Below are positions 44,370 through 54,715 of a stretch of DNA of 64,000 nt, piece after piece. Each line of letters starts with the position of its first letter. The first letter of the stretch is position 1. The stretch is from Skermanella mucosa (GTDB lineage Bacteria > Pseudomonadota > Alphaproteobacteria > Azospirillales > Azospirillaceae). Under the pieces are notes generated by a model. That model was given only the letters and a program-made list of their open reading frames with translations, did no database searches and was not told the DNA's origin. Position numbers and translations under genes: made by a program. The stretch is from NCBI RefSeq assembly GCF_016765655.2, contig NZ_CP086107.1:1-64000 (forward strand), written 5' to 3'.

Positions 44370-45308
44370 TCAGGCCAGGCCGAGCTGGTGGCCCTCCTGC
44401 TCGGCGATCAGGAGGAGAGTCTTGACGAAGGCGTCGGCGGCAGGCGCCAGCGCCTCGTCCCGCCGGACGATCATCCCGATCGGTCTTGCCAGCCGGGCGC
44501 CGCGAAACGGCACCGCCTTGAGCCCGAAGGCTTCCAGCATGTCGGGATCGACCGTCGGCATGACGATGGCGCCGAACCCGGCAGAGGCCAGGGCGAACAG
44601 CGTCGGATAGGTCAGCGTCTCGTATTTGGGCCGGATGACGATGCCTTCGGCGCGTGCCGCGTCCTCCAGGACCTCGCGCGCGGTCGTGCCGGTGGCGGAG
44701 CACAGGATGCTGAGGTCCGCCAAGTCGCGCACTCTGGCGTGCCCCTTGAGCGCCAGCGGGTGCCCGGTCGGCAGGATGAGGAAGAACTCCTGTTCGAAGA
44801 TCGCCTGAAAGACCAGCTGGTCCGGCACCCGGGCATAGGGGCCGATGCCGAAATCGACGCCGCCGGTCTGGACGGCGGCGAACATCTCCGGTCCCAGATC
44901 CTCGCGCAGCAGGACGTGGATGCCGGGATGCTCGTGCTCGAACGCCCGGAGGACGCGGGGGACCAAGCTGACCGCGATGGTGGGGGAGAAGGAGGCGACC
45001 ACCTGGCCGCTGACGAGTCCCGCCTGGGATTGCAGGTCACTGACCAGGCGGTGCGTCTCCGACAGGAGCTTTCGGGCGCGGCTGAGCAGTTCGGCACCGG
45101 CCGACGTCAGGCGCACCTGCCGGGTGGTGCGGACGAGCAGCCTGACCCCGAGCAGTTCCTCCAGCTGGTTGATTTGGGCCGTGACCGCCGGCTGGGATCG
45201 TCCGACCACCTCAGCGGCGCGGCGGAAGTTCAGGGTTTCCGCGACGGCGACGAAGGTCGTCAGGTGGCCGAAGATCTGCCGCGATATCAGTTCCGGATTG
45301 AGGGGCAT
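44370..45308 (-). CDS. LysR-family transcriptional regulator
   Basis: 312 residues. N-terminal HTH (TFVAVAETLNFRRAAEVVGR, SQPAVTAQINQLEELLGVRL) and a LysR effector domain (GQVVASFSPTIAVSLVPRVL to FGAIVMPTVDPDMLEAFGL). It lies upstream of, and co-directional with, the GST/TRAP/catabolic genes, so it probably activates them in response to an organic acid. Complete. Confidence 0.93.
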   Translation of the reverse strand: MPLNPELISRQIFGHLTTFVAVAETLNFRRAAEVVGRSQPAVTAQINQLEELLGVRLLVRTTRQVRLTSAGAELLSRARKLLSETHRLVSDLQSQAGLVSGQVVASFSPTIAVSLVPRVLRAFEHEHPGIHVLLREDLGPEMFAAVQTGGVDFGIGPYARVPDQLVFQAIFEQEFFLILPTGHPLALKGHARVRDLADLSILCSATGTTAREVLEDAARAEGIVIRPKYETLTYPTLFALASAGFGAIVMPTVDPDMLEAFGLKAVPFRGARLARPIGMIVRRDEALAPAADAFVKTLLLIAEQEGHQLGLA

Positions 45309-45760
45309 GGGAGTCCTGGGCGGGCGGAGAGCCGTTGTCGCGCGAAGCGCCGGCCCTGATCGGAAGCGGGCTCGCCGCGCGAGGCCAGTGGATATAGGCT
45401 GGGCCCGTCCCGCTTCGTCAGAATTTCGTCGAAGGTCTAATAGACGCGAGCCCGTCGCAAATCAATCGCGTCATCAGGAAGCTGACCGGACCGCGCCGTG
45501 TGTGACGCCGGAGACGATCGCGACACGCGGCGATGATGACATCCTCATGCCGCCCATCACAGGCCCATGATCCGGCCGGGTTTGGCCATTTGTCCCCGCG
45601 GCGGGAAGTGAAGGCTTCTTCGCTTTCTCCGTGCGGCACGCCGACCGGATCCGCCGCATACATCCGCACGCTCTGACATCCGCGCTCCCTGATGAAAAAA
45701 TGCCTTGCATAAAAATCCTATTCGGAAAAAAATTGTTTCATCATCCGGACTCATGGTGCG
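45309..45760. promoter_or_regulatory. regulatory region between LysR and RpiR genes, with RpiR operator candidate
   Basis: About 450 bp between divergent genes with no gene of its own. The RpiR-proximal end is AT-rich and carries TGATGAAA at 45690-45697 and TTTCATCA at 45736-45743, a perfect 8-bp inverted repeat; the near-palindrome GAAAAAAATTGTTTC overlaps its right arm. A MurR/RpiR-type operator and promoter are likely here. Confidence 0.55.
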
Positions 45761-46645
45761 ATGGAAAGCCGAAGTTCCCTCATCTCCCTCATTTTGGACC
45801 ATCGCGGCGCGATGTCGGCGTCCCATGGCCGGCTGGCGGATCATATCCTGGCGAACCCGCTGCAGTCGGCCACCATGGGGATCGAGCAGCTCGCCGGCGC
45901 CGCGGGGGTTTCGGTGGCGACCGTCAACCGCTTCGTCCGCGCGCTCGGGCTGGCGGGCTACGCGGAGTTCCGGGCGCGCTCGGTCGAGGCGTTCCAGCAG
46001 ACCATCGGCCCGATCGAGAAGCTTCGCGATCAGGAGGGCGCCCCGCGCGAACCCGCGGCGATCTTCGCGGCCGCCCTCCGCGCCGCCGCCGCCAACGTCG
46101 AGGAAAGCGAGCGCCTGCTGAACGGCGACGCCTGCGGGCGGGCCGCCGACATGATCCTGTCGGCCGGCACGGTCGTTCTCGTCGGGGCCGGCATCGGCGC
46201 CGCGCTGGCGGATTTCACGGCCGAGATCATGGCGCCCTTCTGCAAGGGCCAGCTCCTGCTGACCGGCTGGGGCGGGCCGGAGCGGATGATGCGGCACGCC
46301 ATGCGGATCGGCGGCGGCGACGTGGTGATCGGGCTGACCGTGCCCCGCTATTCCCGATCGACCATCGACCTGGTCCGGTCGCTGCGTGGGCAGGGTGCCG
46401 GCGTGATCGGCCTGACCGACGCGCCGACCTCGCCGATCGTCCCCCACTGCGACGTGGCGCTGTTCGGCAGCGCCCAGCATCCGGTCCTGCACGCCTCCGT
46501 GACCGGGATCGTCGCGATGGCGGAGGGGCTGGCCGCCGTGCTGACCCGCCGGCGCCAGACGGTCGCCGAGGCCACCGAACTGACCGAACGCATCTACCCC
46601 TATCTCGTCGACGACGATGCCGGACCGACGGAGGATTTCATTTGA
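45761..46645 (+). CDS. MurR/RpiR-family transcriptional regulator
   Basis: 294 residues. RpiR HTH ([38 protein letters not shown]) followed by a SIS domain ([51 protein letters not shown]), which binds phosphosugars in known members such as the MurNAc-6-P sensor. First gene of the peptide-utilisation operon; its TGA overlaps the TTG start of the aminotransferase. The link to a murein-type signal is inferred from the SIS domain and context. Confidence 0.92.
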   Translation: MESRSSLISLILDHRGAMSASHGRLADHILANPLQSATMGIEQLAGAAGVSVATVNRFVRALGLAGYAEFRARSVEAFQQTIGPIEKLRDQEGAPREPAAIFAAALRAAAANVEESERLLNGDACGRAADMILSAGTVVLVGAGIGAALADFTAEIMAPFCKGQLLLTGWGGPERMMRHAMRIGGGDVVIGLTVPRYSRSTIDLVRSLRGQGAGVIGLTDAPTSPIVPHCDVALFGSAQHPVLHASVTGIVAMAEGLAAVLTRRRQTVAEATELTERIYPYLVDDDAGPTEDFI

Positions 46646-47499
46646 CGCTCGCTTACTGGAACGGACACTACATGCCGCTGGACGCGGTGAAGGTCTCGCC
46701 GCTGGACCGGGGTTTCGTCTTCGGCGACGGCGTGTACGAGGTCGTGGCCTTCTACGGAACCGAGGCCTTCGAGCTCGACGCCCATCTCGCCCGGCTGGCG
46801 CGCAGCCTCGCCGAGATCGGGATCGCCCTCGATCCGATCGCCGGCGGCTTCGCCGAGATCTTCCGGCGCCTCCGCGCGGACTGCGGCGCGCCCGACGCCA
46901 CCGTGTATCTCCAGGTGACGCGGGGCGCGCCCGGTACCCGGGGCCATGCCTTTCCCGCCGACGCGACCCCCACCGTGTTCGGCTTCGCCACGCCGCTCGC
47001 CCGTCTGCAACCGGATGCCCTGGCGACGGGCTTCCCGGCGGTGACCGCTCCGGATATCCGCTGGCTGCGCTGCGACATCAAGGCGATCTCCCTGCTTCCC
47101 GCCGTCCTGTCGGCCCAGGCCGCCAAGGAGCGGAACGCGCTGGAGACGATCCTGCACCGCGACGGGCTGGTGACCGAGTGTTCGTCCAGCAACGTGCTGA
47201 TCGTCAAGGACGGCAGGATCGCCACCCCCGTCGCCGATCACCGCATCCTCGACGGCATCGACCGGCAGGTCGTCGTCAGGCTCGCCCGCCAGCACGGCAT
47301 CCCGGTGCAGGAGCGGAACGTCCTGCTGGAGGAGCTTCGGACCGCCGACGAGATCTGGATCACCAGCACCACCAAGGAAGTGGCGCCGGTCGTGACCCTC
47401 GACGGCGCCGCGGTCGGGCTCGGGAAACCGGGTCCCGTCTGGCGCGAGATGCGCGCCGCCTTCGACGTTCTGATCGGCCGCCCGGCCAGCCGAGGATGA
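46642..47499 (+). CDS. class IV aminotransferase, D-amino-acid transaminase type
   Basis: 285 residues with a TTG start overlapping the RpiR stop (TTGA); this start keeps the conserved YWNG opening, whereas ATG at 46672 would lose it. PLP Lys K147 ([11 protein letters not shown]) and Glu179 ([11 protein letters not shown]) match the spacing of D-alanine transaminase, and [17 protein letters not shown] and [13 protein letters not shown] match its substrate-binding parts. Expected to convert D-amino acids to 2-oxo acids in the cytoplasm. Overlaps the ABC gene by ATGA. Confidence 0.9.
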   Translation: MTLAYWNGHYMPLDAVKVSPLDRGFVFGDGVYEVVAFYGTEAFELDAHLARLARSLAEIGIALDPIAGGFAEIFRRLRADCGAPDATVYLQVTRGAPGTRGHAFPADATPTVFGFATPLARLQPDALATGFPAVTAPDIRWLRCDIKAISLLPAVLSAQAAKERNALETILHRDGLVTECSSSNVLIVKDGRIATPVADHRILDGIDRQVVVRLARQHGIPVQERNVLLEELRTADEIWITSTTKEVAPVVTLDGAAVGLGKPGPVWREMRAAFDVLIGRPASRG

Positions 47500-49412
47500 C
47501 CCGGATACCCATGACAGCCAGCATCGACACCACGACCGGACCCGCATCCAGGACGCAGGGCGGCCCGCTGATCGACGTCCGGGGCCTGACCGTGGAGTTC
47601 CCGACCGAGGACGGCGCCTTCCGCGCCGTCGACGACCTGAGCTTCACCATTGACCGCGGCGAGACGCTGGCCATCGTCGGGGAATCCGGTTCGGGCAAGT
47701 CGGTGACCTCGCTCAGCCTGATGCGCCTGGTCGAGTTCGGCGGCGGCCGCATCGCTTCGGGCTCCCTGTGGCTGGAGGGGCGCGACGGCGCGCGCCGCGA
47801 CCTGGCGCGGCAGACCCTGCCGGCCATGAACGCGATCCGCGGCGACGAGATCGCCATGATCTTCCAGGAACCGATGACCTCGCTCAACCCGGTGTTCACC
47901 GTCGGCGACCAGATCGCCGAGGCGGTCATGCTGCACCAGGGGCTGAGCCGGCGCGAGGCCCGCGCCGAGGCGCTGGCGATGCTGGAGAAGGTGCGCATCC
48001 CGGAGGCCCGCCGCCTGCTCGACCGCCATCCCCACCAGCTGTCCGGCGGGATGCGCCAGCGGGTGATGATCGCGATGGCCCTGTCGTGCCGGCCGACCCT
48101 GCTGATCGCCGACGAGCCGACGACCGCGCTCGACGTCACCATCCAGGCCCAGATCCTGCGTTTGATCCGCACGCTCCAGGAGGAGATGGGCATGGCCGTC
48201 ATGTTCATCACCCACGACATGGGCGTTGTGGCCGAGGTCGCCGACCGGGTGCTCGTCATGTATGGCGGCCGGAAGGTCGAGGAGGGCTCCGTCGAGGAGG
48301 TCTTCGCCCGTCCCCGGCAGGCTTACACAAGGGCGCTGCTGGCCGCCGTCCCGAAGCTCGGCAGCCTCTCGGGGGAACCGCTGCCGCGCCGCTTCCCGGT
48401 GCCGTCCGGCAGGGTGGAGGGCGCTCCCGCCGCCGTGGCGGATACCGGGCAGGTCCAGGACACCGTCAGGCGGGACGAGAAGCCGCTGCTCGAAGTCAGC
48501 GACCTCGTCACGCGGTTCGAGGTCCGCCGCGGGCTGTTCGGCCGTCTGGTCGGCTGCGTCCACGCGGTCGAACGGGTCAGCTTCGACGTCCGGCCGGGCG
48601 AAACGCTCGCCATCGTCGGCGAGTCCGGCTGCGGCAAGTCCACCGCCGGCCGCACGATCATGCAGTTGCAGCAGGCGGAGTCCGGGTCGATCCGGTTCCG
48701 GGGCGAGGACATCTTCGCCATGCAGGCGGAGGAGCGCCGCCGCATGCGCCGCAAGATCCAGTACATCTTCCAGGACCCCTACGCCTCGCTGAACCCGCGG
48801 CTGACGGTCGGCTTCAGCATCGCGGAACCGCTCGTCACCCACGGACTGGCGGCCGGGCGGGAGGTGGAAGAGCGCGTCGCCCGTCTCCTGACCGATGTCG
48901 GCCTTTCTCCCGACCATGCCAAGCGTTACCCGCACGAGTTCTCCGGCGGACAGCGCCAGCGCATCTGCATCGCGCGGGCGCTCGCCCCCGAGCCGGAACT
49001 GATCATCGCCGACGAGGCGGTGGCGGCGCTGGACGTGTCGGTCCAGGCGCAGATCGTCAACCTGTTCATGGACCTCCAGGAGAAGCGGCGGCTCAGCTAC
49101 CTGTTCATCTCCCACGACATGGCCGTGGTGGAGCGGGTCAGTCATCGCGTCGCCGTCATGTACCTGGGGCAGATCGTCGAGCTGGGGCCGCGCCAGGCTG
49201 TCTTCGAGAACCCGCGGCATCCCTATACCCGCCGCCTCATGGCGGCCGTCCCGATCGCCGATCCGGCCCGGCGCGACCGCAACCGCCCGCTCCTGGAAGG
49301 CGAGATCCCGAGCCCGATGCGCTTGGTCGGCGACGAGCCGGCCTGGAACCCGCTGGTCGAAGTCGGTCCGGGACACTGGGTCGCCCGGCATCCGGTGGGC
49401 GACTTCCGCTGA
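47496..49412 (+). CDS. fused peptide ABC transporter ATPase (GsiA-like)
   Basis: 638 residues with two complete ABC domains. The first has Walker A GESGSGKS near residue 65, a LSGGMRQRV signature and DEPTTALDV; the second has [17 protein letters not shown] and DEAVAALDV. Each has an oligopeptide C-terminal extension. A fused ATPase of this kind is characteristic of GsiA (glutathione/dipeptide) importers, which also lie next to iaaA in E. coli. ATGA overlap with the aminotransferase gene. Confidence 0.94.
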   Translation: MTRIPMTASIDTTTGPASRTQGGPLIDVRGLTVEFPTEDGAFRAVDDLSFTIDRGETLAIVGESGSGKSVTSLSLMRLVEFGGGRIASGSLWLEGRDGARRDLARQTLPAMNAIRGDEIAMIFQEPMTSLNPVFTVGDQIAEAVMLHQGLSRREARAEALAMLEKVRIPEARRLLDRHPHQLSGGMRQRVMIAMALSCRPTLLIADEPTTALDVTIQAQILRLIRTLQEEMGMAVMFITHDMGVVAEVADRVLVMYGGRKVEEGSVEEVFARPRQAYTRALLAAVPKLGSLSGEPLPRRFPVPSGRVEGAPAAVADTGQVQDTVRRDEKPLLEVSDLVTRFEVRRGLFGRLVGCVHAVERVSFDVRPGETLAIVGESGCGKSTAGRTIMQLQQAESGSIRFRGEDIFAMQAEERRRMRRKIQYIFQDPYASLNPRLTVGFSIAEPLVTHGLAAGREVEERVARLLTDVGLSPDHAKRYPHEFSGGQRQRICIARALAPEPELIIADEAVAALDVSVQAQIVNLFMDLQEKRRLSYLFISHDMAVVERVSHRVAVMYLGQIVELGPRQAVFENPRHPYTRRLMAAVPIADPARRDRNRPLLEGEIPSPMRLVGDEPAWNPLVEVGPGHWVARHPVGDFR

Positions 49413-49440
49413 TAACACGACAACGAAGGGATAGAGCACA

Positions 49441-50970
49441 GTGGCATTCAAGGAACTGATGACGGCCTGCGCGCTCGCGGCCCTGGCCGCGATACCGGCC
49501 ACGGCGTCCGCCAGGACGCTGGTGGTCGGCGTGCAGGACAATCTCACCGGCCTCGACCCCACCAACATCAACGACACGCTGTCGCAGACCTCGCTGCGCA
49601 CCGTCTACCAGGGCCTGTTCGGCTTCGACCGCGACATGAAGCTGGTTCCGCTGCTGGCCGAACGGTTCGAGGCCAGCGACGATGCGACCGAGTACACGTT
49701 CCATCTCCGCCGGGGAGTCAAGTTCCACGACGGCACCGACTTCGACGCGGAGGCCGTGAAGGTCAACATCGAGCGGCTCGCCAACCCCGAGAACCGCCTG
49801 TCCCGCCGCAGCCTGGTGTCGATGGTGGATCGGGTCGAGGTGGTGGACCCCGCCACGGTCAAGGTCGTGCTGAAGGAGCCGTTCGGCGCCTTCCCCAACA
49901 ATCTCGCCCATCCCGGCGCGATGATGATCAGCCCGGCGGCGATCGCGAAGCACGGCAAGGACATCGGCCGCAACCCGGTCGGCACCGGCGCCTTCAAGTT
50001 CAAGCGTTGGGCCGCCGACACCTTCGAGGTCGTGCGCAACGAGGATTACTGGAAGCCGGACCTGCCGAAGGTGGACGGCGTCACGATCCGCTCGGTGCCG
50101 GAGAACGGCAGCCGCGTCGCGATGCTCCAGGCCGGGGAGGCGCAGTTCATCACCCCGCTGCCGCCCGAGATGGTGACGGTCGCGGAGCGCAACGCCGACC
50201 TCGAGGTCGTCAAGCGCCCGTCCATCGTCGGCTGGTACGTGGCGATGAACACCTTGAAGAAGCCGTTCGACGACGTCCGCGTCCGGCGGGCGCTGAACTA
50301 CGCCGTCAACAAGCAGGCCTATTGCAAGGTCGTCGAGAACGGCTTCTGCGACCCGCTCGACTCGCCGTTGCCGTCGCTGCTCCGGTTCCACCAGGCGCAG
50401 GAGCCCTATGCCTTCGACCTGGCGAAGGCCAAGGCGCTGCTGGCGGAGGCCGGCTATCCGAACGGGTTCGAGACCGAGATGTTCGGCAAGAACAACACCA
50501 CGGCCATGCGGGCCATGCAGTTCCTCCAGCAGCAGTTCGCCCAGGTCGGGGTCAAGGTCGCGGTGACCCCGCTGGAGGCGGGCGTCGAGGCCCAGCGCAT
50601 CTGGAGCGTCGCGAAGCCGGAGGACGCCACGGTCAAGATGCAGTTCGCCGGCTGGTCGTCCTCGACCGGCGACGCCGACTGGGCGCTGCGTCCGCTCCTG
50701 GCGAGCACCAGCTTCCCGCCGGCCATGTTCAACGTCGCCTACTACCGCAACGAGGCCGTCGACAAGGCCATCCAGTCGGCGATCGGGACGGCCGACGCCG
50801 ACAAGCGGGCGGGGTTCTACGCCGAGGCCCAGAAGCTGATCTGGCAGGACGCGCCCTGGGTGTTCCTGGGCACCAACCAGCTCCTGACCGCCCAGAGCAA
50901 GAACCTCAACGGCGTCTACATGCTTCCCGACCGCGGCTTCTCGCTCGAGGAAGCGGCCTTCACGAACTGA
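49441..50970 (+). CDS. peptide ABC transporter binding protein (GsiB-like)
   Basis: 509 residues from a GTG with AAGGGA upstream. Signal peptide [20 protein letters not shown], cleavage near ASA-R. SBP_bac_5 marks: [37 protein letters not shown] and [10 protein letters not shown]. It should bind peptides in the periplasm. A 30-nt palindrome follows the gene before the permease genes, a common way to keep the binding protein in excess. Confidence 0.93.
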   Translation: MAFKELMTACALAALAAIPATASARTLVVGVQDNLTGLDPTNINDTLSQTSLRTVYQGLFGFDRDMKLVPLLAERFEASDDATEYTFHLRRGVKFHDGTDFDAEAVKVNIERLANPENRLSRRSLVSMVDRVEVVDPATVKVVLKEPFGAFPNNLAHPGAMMISPAAIAKHGKDIGRNPVGTGAFKFKRWAADTFEVVRNEDYWKPDLPKVDGVTIRSVPENGSRVAMLQAGEAQFITPLPPEMVTVAERNADLEVVKRPSIVGWYVAMNTLKKPFDDVRVRRALNYAVNKQAYCKVVENGFCDPLDSPLPSLLRFHQAQEPYAFDLAKAKALLAEAGYPNGFETEMFGKNNTTAMRAMQFLQQQFAQVGVKVAVTPLEAGVEAQRIWSVAKPEDATVKMQFAGWSSSTGDADWALRPLLASTSFPPAMFNVAYYRNEAVDKAIQSAIGTADADKRAGFYAEAQKLIWQDAPWVFLGTNQLLTAQSKNLNGVYMLPDRGFSLEEAAFTN

Positions 50971-50978
50971 GCGCCGTA

Positions 50979-51008
50979 CCCCCGCGCGGCACCGGTGCCG
51001 CGCGGGGG
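50979..51008. promoter_or_regulatory. perfect 30-nt palindrome between binding protein and permease genes
   Basis: Left arm CCCCCGCGCGGCACC at 50979-50993 and its exact complement at 50994-51008. No T-run follows. Probably an mRNA-stabilising or attenuating hairpin, because the downstream permease genes continue in the same direction 30 bp later. Confidence 0.75.
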
Positions 51009-51037
51009 CTTCGCCAGCAGGACGTTGGGATCCATCT

Positions 51038-51958
51038 ATGTCCAGTTATCTGATCAGGCGGCTGATCGGCACGGTGCCGGTCATCCTGGTGATCTCGCTG
51101 CTCGTCTTCGCCTTCGTCCACCTCCTGCCGGGCGATCCGGCCCGGCTGGTGGCGGGACCCGACGCCACGCCCCAGGACGTCGCCAACGTCCGGCAGTCGC
51201 TCGGCCTCGACCGGCCGCTGTGGGAGCAGTACGCGGTCTTCCTCGGCAATGCGGTCCAGGGCGATTTCGGCATCTCCCTGAAGACCCGCCGCCCGGTCAT
51301 CGAGGAGATCGGCGAGCGGCTGATGCCGACGTTCTGGCTGACGGTCGTGAGCATGGTCTGGGCCACCGTCGCGGGCCTGCTGATCGGCGTGCTCTCCGCC
51401 GTCAGGCGCGGCCGGTGGCAGGACTATACCGGCATGCTGGTGGCGGTTTCCGGCATATCGTTCCCGTCGTTCTGGCTGGGCCTGCTGCTGATCGACGCCT
51501 TCTCGGTCCAGCTCGGCTGGCTGCCGACCGGCGGATACGGAACCTGGCAGCATTTCGTCATGCCGGCCTTCACGCTGGGGCTGGGGGTCGCCGCCGTGAT
51601 GGCGCGCTTCACCCGGTCGGCCTTCGCGGACATCGCGCGCGAGGACTATGTCCGCACCGCCCGGGCCAAGGGCGTGCCGGAGCGGCTCGTCGTCTGGAAG
51701 CACACGCTCAGGAACGCCCTGGTTCCGGTGATCACGATGGTCGGCCTCCAGTTCGGCTTCCTGCTCGGCGGCTCGATCGTGGTCGAGACCGTGTTCTCCT
51801 GGCCGGGGCTCGGGCGGCTTCTCGTCGATTCCGTGTCGTACCGGGACTACCCGGTGATCCAGGCCGAGATCCTGCTCTTCTCGATCGAGTTCATCCTCAT
51901 CAACCTCGCCGTCGACGTGCTCTACGCGCTGGCGAACCCGGAGATCCGCTACAAATGA
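51038..51958 (+). CDS. peptide ABC transporter permease (GsiC-like)
   Basis: 306 residues, six membrane spans. The opening [20 protein letters not shown] and the EAA-type loop [20 protein letters not shown] are typical of DppB/GsiC permeases. Its stop overlaps the ATG of the next permease gene (ATGA at 51955-51958). Confidence 0.94.
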   Translation: MSSYLIRRLIGTVPVILVISLLVFAFVHLLPGDPARLVAGPDATPQDVANVRQSLGLDRPLWEQYAVFLGNAVQGDFGISLKTRRPVIEEIGERLMPTFWLTVVSMVWATVAGLLIGVLSAVRRGRWQDYTGMLVAVSGISFPSFWLGLLLIDAFSVQLGWLPTGGYGTWQHFVMPAFTLGLGVAAVMARFTRSAFADIAREDYVRTARAKGVPERLVVWKHTLRNALVPVITMVGLQFGFLLGGSIVVETVFSWPGLGRLLVDSVSYRDYPVIQAEILLFSIEFILINLAVDVLYALANPEIRYK

Positions 51959-52842
51959 CAGCCGTAGCAAACCCGGCGACCCTGGCGGCGCGGCCGGTCC
52001 GCAGCCCCTGGCGCGAGTTCATCCGCCGGTTCCGCCGCGAGAAGCTGGCCATCGCCGCCGGAATCTTCCTGCTCCTCCTGCTGATCGTGGCGGTCGGCGC
52101 TCCCTATCTTGCGCCGTACGATCCGGCCGAGCCCGACTACATGCGGATACTGGAAGGTCCCTCGGCCGTCCACTGGGCGGGGACCGACGCCTATGGGCGG
52201 GACATCCTCAGCCGGATCATCCACGGGGCCCGCATCTCGCTCGCGGTCGGTTTCCTGTCGGTGACGCTCGGCGGCCTGATCGGGGTGGTCCTGGGGCTGG
52301 TCAGCGGCTTCCACGGCCGCTGGGTGGACTCCGCGATCATGCGGGTCTGCGACGTTCTGCTGGCGTTTCCCGGCATCCTGCTGGCGATCGCCGTCATCGC
52401 GATCCTGGGGCCGGGCATCGACAACGTCATCTATGCGGTCGCGGTCTTCAGCGTGCCGGTGTTCGCCCGGCTGGTCCGGGGCTCGACGCTGGCGCTCAAG
52501 CAGGCCGTCTACGTGGACGCGGCGCGCGCCATCGGCGTGCGCGACAGCGTGCTCATGCTGCGCCACCTGCTGCCGGGGACCTTGCCGAGCGTGATCGTCT
52601 ATTTCTCGATGCGGATCGGGACCGCGATCCTGACGGCGGCCAGCCTCAGCTTCATCGGCCTCGGCGCGCAGCCGCCCAGCCCCGAATGGGGCGCCATGCT
52701 GGCCGACGGGCGCAGCTATATCGGCGTCGCCAGCCACGTCACGGTCTTTCCGGGACTGGCGATCTTCATCACCGTGCTGGCCTTCAACATGTTGGGCGAC
52801 GGCCTGCGCGACGCGCTCGACCCGAAGCTGAGGACGCCGTGA
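51955..52842 (+). CDS. peptide ABC transporter permease (GsiD-like)
   Basis: 295 residues with an N-terminal cytoplasmic stretch ([15 protein letters not shown]) and [40 protein letters not shown] and [19 protein letters not shown], marks of DppC/GsiD permeases. Its TGA overlaps the GTG start of the peptidase gene (GTGA). Confidence 0.94.
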   Translation: MTAVANPATLAARPVRSPWREFIRRFRREKLAIAAGIFLLLLLIVAVGAPYLAPYDPAEPDYMRILEGPSAVHWAGTDAYGRDILSRIIHGARISLAVGFLSVTLGGLIGVVLGLVSGFHGRWVDSAIMRVCDVLLAFPGILLAIAVIAILGPGIDNVIYAVAVFSVPVFARLVRGSTLALKQAVYVDAARAIGVRDSVLMLRHLLPGTLPSVIVYFSMRIGTAILTAASLSFIGLGAQPPSPEWGAMLADGRSYIGVASHVTVFPGLAIFITVLAFNMLGDGLRDALDPKLRTP

Positions 52843-53891
52843 CCGGCACCGTCCGGCTTGCCCGGGACTACGGCCTGGCTTGCGGCACCCTGCCGGCCGG
52901 GGCGCTCGACGCGATCACCGACGTGCCCGGCGTGCGGGTGGGGCACCTGACCCGCACGGACGGCGCCCTGCGCACCGGCGTCACGGCCGTGCTGCCCCAC
53001 GGCGGCAACCTGTATCGCGACAAGGTCCCGGCCGCGGCCGACGTCATCAACGGGTTCGGCAAGAGCGCCGGCCTGATCCAGGTCGAAGAGCTGGGTTCGA
53101 TCGAGACGCCGATCCTGCTGACCAACACCTTCGCGGTCGGCGCCGGCTTCAACGCGCTGGTCCGCCACGCGATCCGGGGGAACCCCGACATCGGCCGCGA
53201 GACGGCGACCGTCAATCCGGTCGTCTGCGAATGCAACGACGGCTATCTCAGCGACATCCAGGCGATGGCCCTGACCGAGGCAGATGCCCTGGAGGCGGTC
53301 GCCGCCGCGGTGGAAGGGCCGGTTGCCCAGGGCTCGGTCGGCGCCGGGACCGGCATGAGCGCCTTCGGCTTCAAGAGCGGGATCGGCACCGCGTCGCGCC
53401 GCCTTGTCCTGGACGGGGCAAGCTTCCATCTCGGCGTCCTGGCGCTTGCCAATTTCGGCAGGGCAGGGGATCTCGTGCTGCCCGACGGCCGCCGGCCGGT
53501 GCCGCCCGATGTCCGGGGGCCGCGCGGCGAGCGCGGCTCCGTGATCCTGCTGATGGCCACGGACATCCCGCTGGAGAGCCGGCAACTCCGGCGCGTGGCA
53601 AGGCGCGGCGGCGCCGGCCTCGCCCGCCTGGGCGCCTGGTGGGGCCACGGCAGCGGCGACATCGCGCTGGCCTTCACCACCGCGCGCCGCATCTGCCACG
53701 ACCAGGCGCGCGACATCGTGGAAAGGGCCTGCCTGAACGAGAACCGGATCGACCGCCTGTTCCGGGCGGCCGTCGAGGCCACCCAGGAAGCCGTCCTCAA
53801 CGCGCTGTGCGCCTCCCCCGCCATGACGGGTCGCGACGGGCACCGGAGGCCATCGCTGGCCGACTGGCTGTCGGAAAGGGAACCCTCGTGA
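52839..53891 (+). CDS. P1-family peptidase (DmpA/beta-peptidyl aminopeptidase type)
   Basis: 350 residues, GTG start coupled to the permease stop. N-terminal nucleophile hydrolase of the DmpA/BapA family: [34 protein letters not shown], and the self-cleavage/nucleophile site G233-S234 in [16 protein letters not shown]. Known members cut D-amino-acid amides or N-terminal beta-amino acids. Substrate choice here is uncertain, but the operon (D-transaminase, D-aminopeptidase, isoaspartyl peptidase) points to non-standard peptides. Confidence 0.9.
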   Translation: MTGTVRLARDYGLACGTLPAGALDAITDVPGVRVGHLTRTDGALRTGVTAVLPHGGNLYRDKVPAAADVINGFGKSAGLIQVEELGSIETPILLTNTFAVGAGFNALVRHAIRGNPDIGRETATVNPVVCECNDGYLSDIQAMALTEADALEAVAAAVEGPVAQGSVGAGTGMSAFGFKSGIGTASRRLVLDGASFHLGVLALANFGRAGDLVLPDGRRPVPPDVRGPRGERGSVILLMATDIPLESRQLRRVARRGGAGLARLGAWWGHGSGDIALAFTTARRICHDQARDIVERACLNENRIDRLFRAAVEATQEAVLNALCASPAMTGRDGHRRPSLADWLSEREPS

Positions 53892-54706
53892 ACGTCTATA
53901 TCTGCGCCGACATCGAGGGCGTCGCCGGCGTCGTCTCGCCCGAGCAGTGCCGGCCCGGCAATCCCGAGTACGAGCGCGCCCGCCGCCTGATGACCGGGGA
54001 GGTCAACGCCGCGGTCGAAGGAGCGCTGGAGGCCGGCGCCTCCGCCGTCCTGGTCAATGACGCGCACGGCCCGATGACCAATCTCCTGCCGGAAGTCCTG
54101 CACCCGGCGGCCGGGCTGATCCTGGGCAAGCCGAAGCCGCTCAACATGTTTGCGGGTCTCGACGGCGGCTTCGACGCCGTCTTCTGCGTCGGGCACCATG
54201 CCCGGGCCGGCGGCTTCGGTGTGCTGGCTCACACCACCAACGGCTTCGCGTTCCGCGCCGTCCGCGTCAACGGCGAGGACCTGGGCGAGCCGGGCCTATA
54301 CGGTGCCTATGCGGGGAGCCTGGGCGTGCCGGTGGCGATGGTCACCGGCGACGACCGCTGCGCCGCCGAGAACCGGGGTTTCTTCCCGGACGCCGAACTG
54401 GTCGAGGTCAAGCGGTCGCTGGGCAACCGCGCCGCCCGGAACCTTCCGGTCGAGGCCGCGCGGCGGGCGATCCGCGACGGCGCCGGGCGGGCGCTGGCCC
54501 GGCTGGGGGAAATCAAACCCTTCGTCATCGAACCGCCCCTGACGCTGGAATTCGAGATGACCCACCCGTCGCTCGGCGATCTGGTGGCGGTCCTGCCGCC
54601 CGCCGAACGCCTCGACGCCCTCCGCATCCGGCTTCCGGCCGCGTCGATCGCCGACGCGATCGGCTGGATGAATTCCATTTCGGCCATGGCCGCCTTTCTA
54701 CGTTGA
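53888..54706 (+). CDS. M55-family D-aminopeptidase (DppA-like)
   Basis: 272 residues from a GTG overlapping the previous stop (GTGA). Zinc ligands of the M55 family: YICADIEGVAGVV (Asp and Glu), LVNDAHGPM (His), VFCVGHHARAG (His). The prototype is DppA of Bacillus subtilis, which removes D-Ala from peptides. The usual decameric ring proteins are cytoplasmic, so it should act on imported peptides. Confidence 0.92.
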   Translation: MNVYICADIEGVAGVVSPEQCRPGNPEYERARRLMTGEVNAAVEGALEAGASAVLVNDAHGPMTNLLPEVLHPAAGLILGKPKPLNMFAGLDGGFDAVFCVGHHARAGGFGVLAHTTNGFAFRAVRVNGEDLGEPGLYGAYAGSLGVPVAMVTGDDRCAAENRGFFPDAELVEVKRSLGNRAARNLPVEAARRAIRDGAGRALARLGEIKPFVIEPPLTLEFEMTHPSLGDLVAVLPPAERLDALRIRLPAASIADAIGWMNSISAMAAFLR

Positions 54707-54715
54707 GGTTCCACA

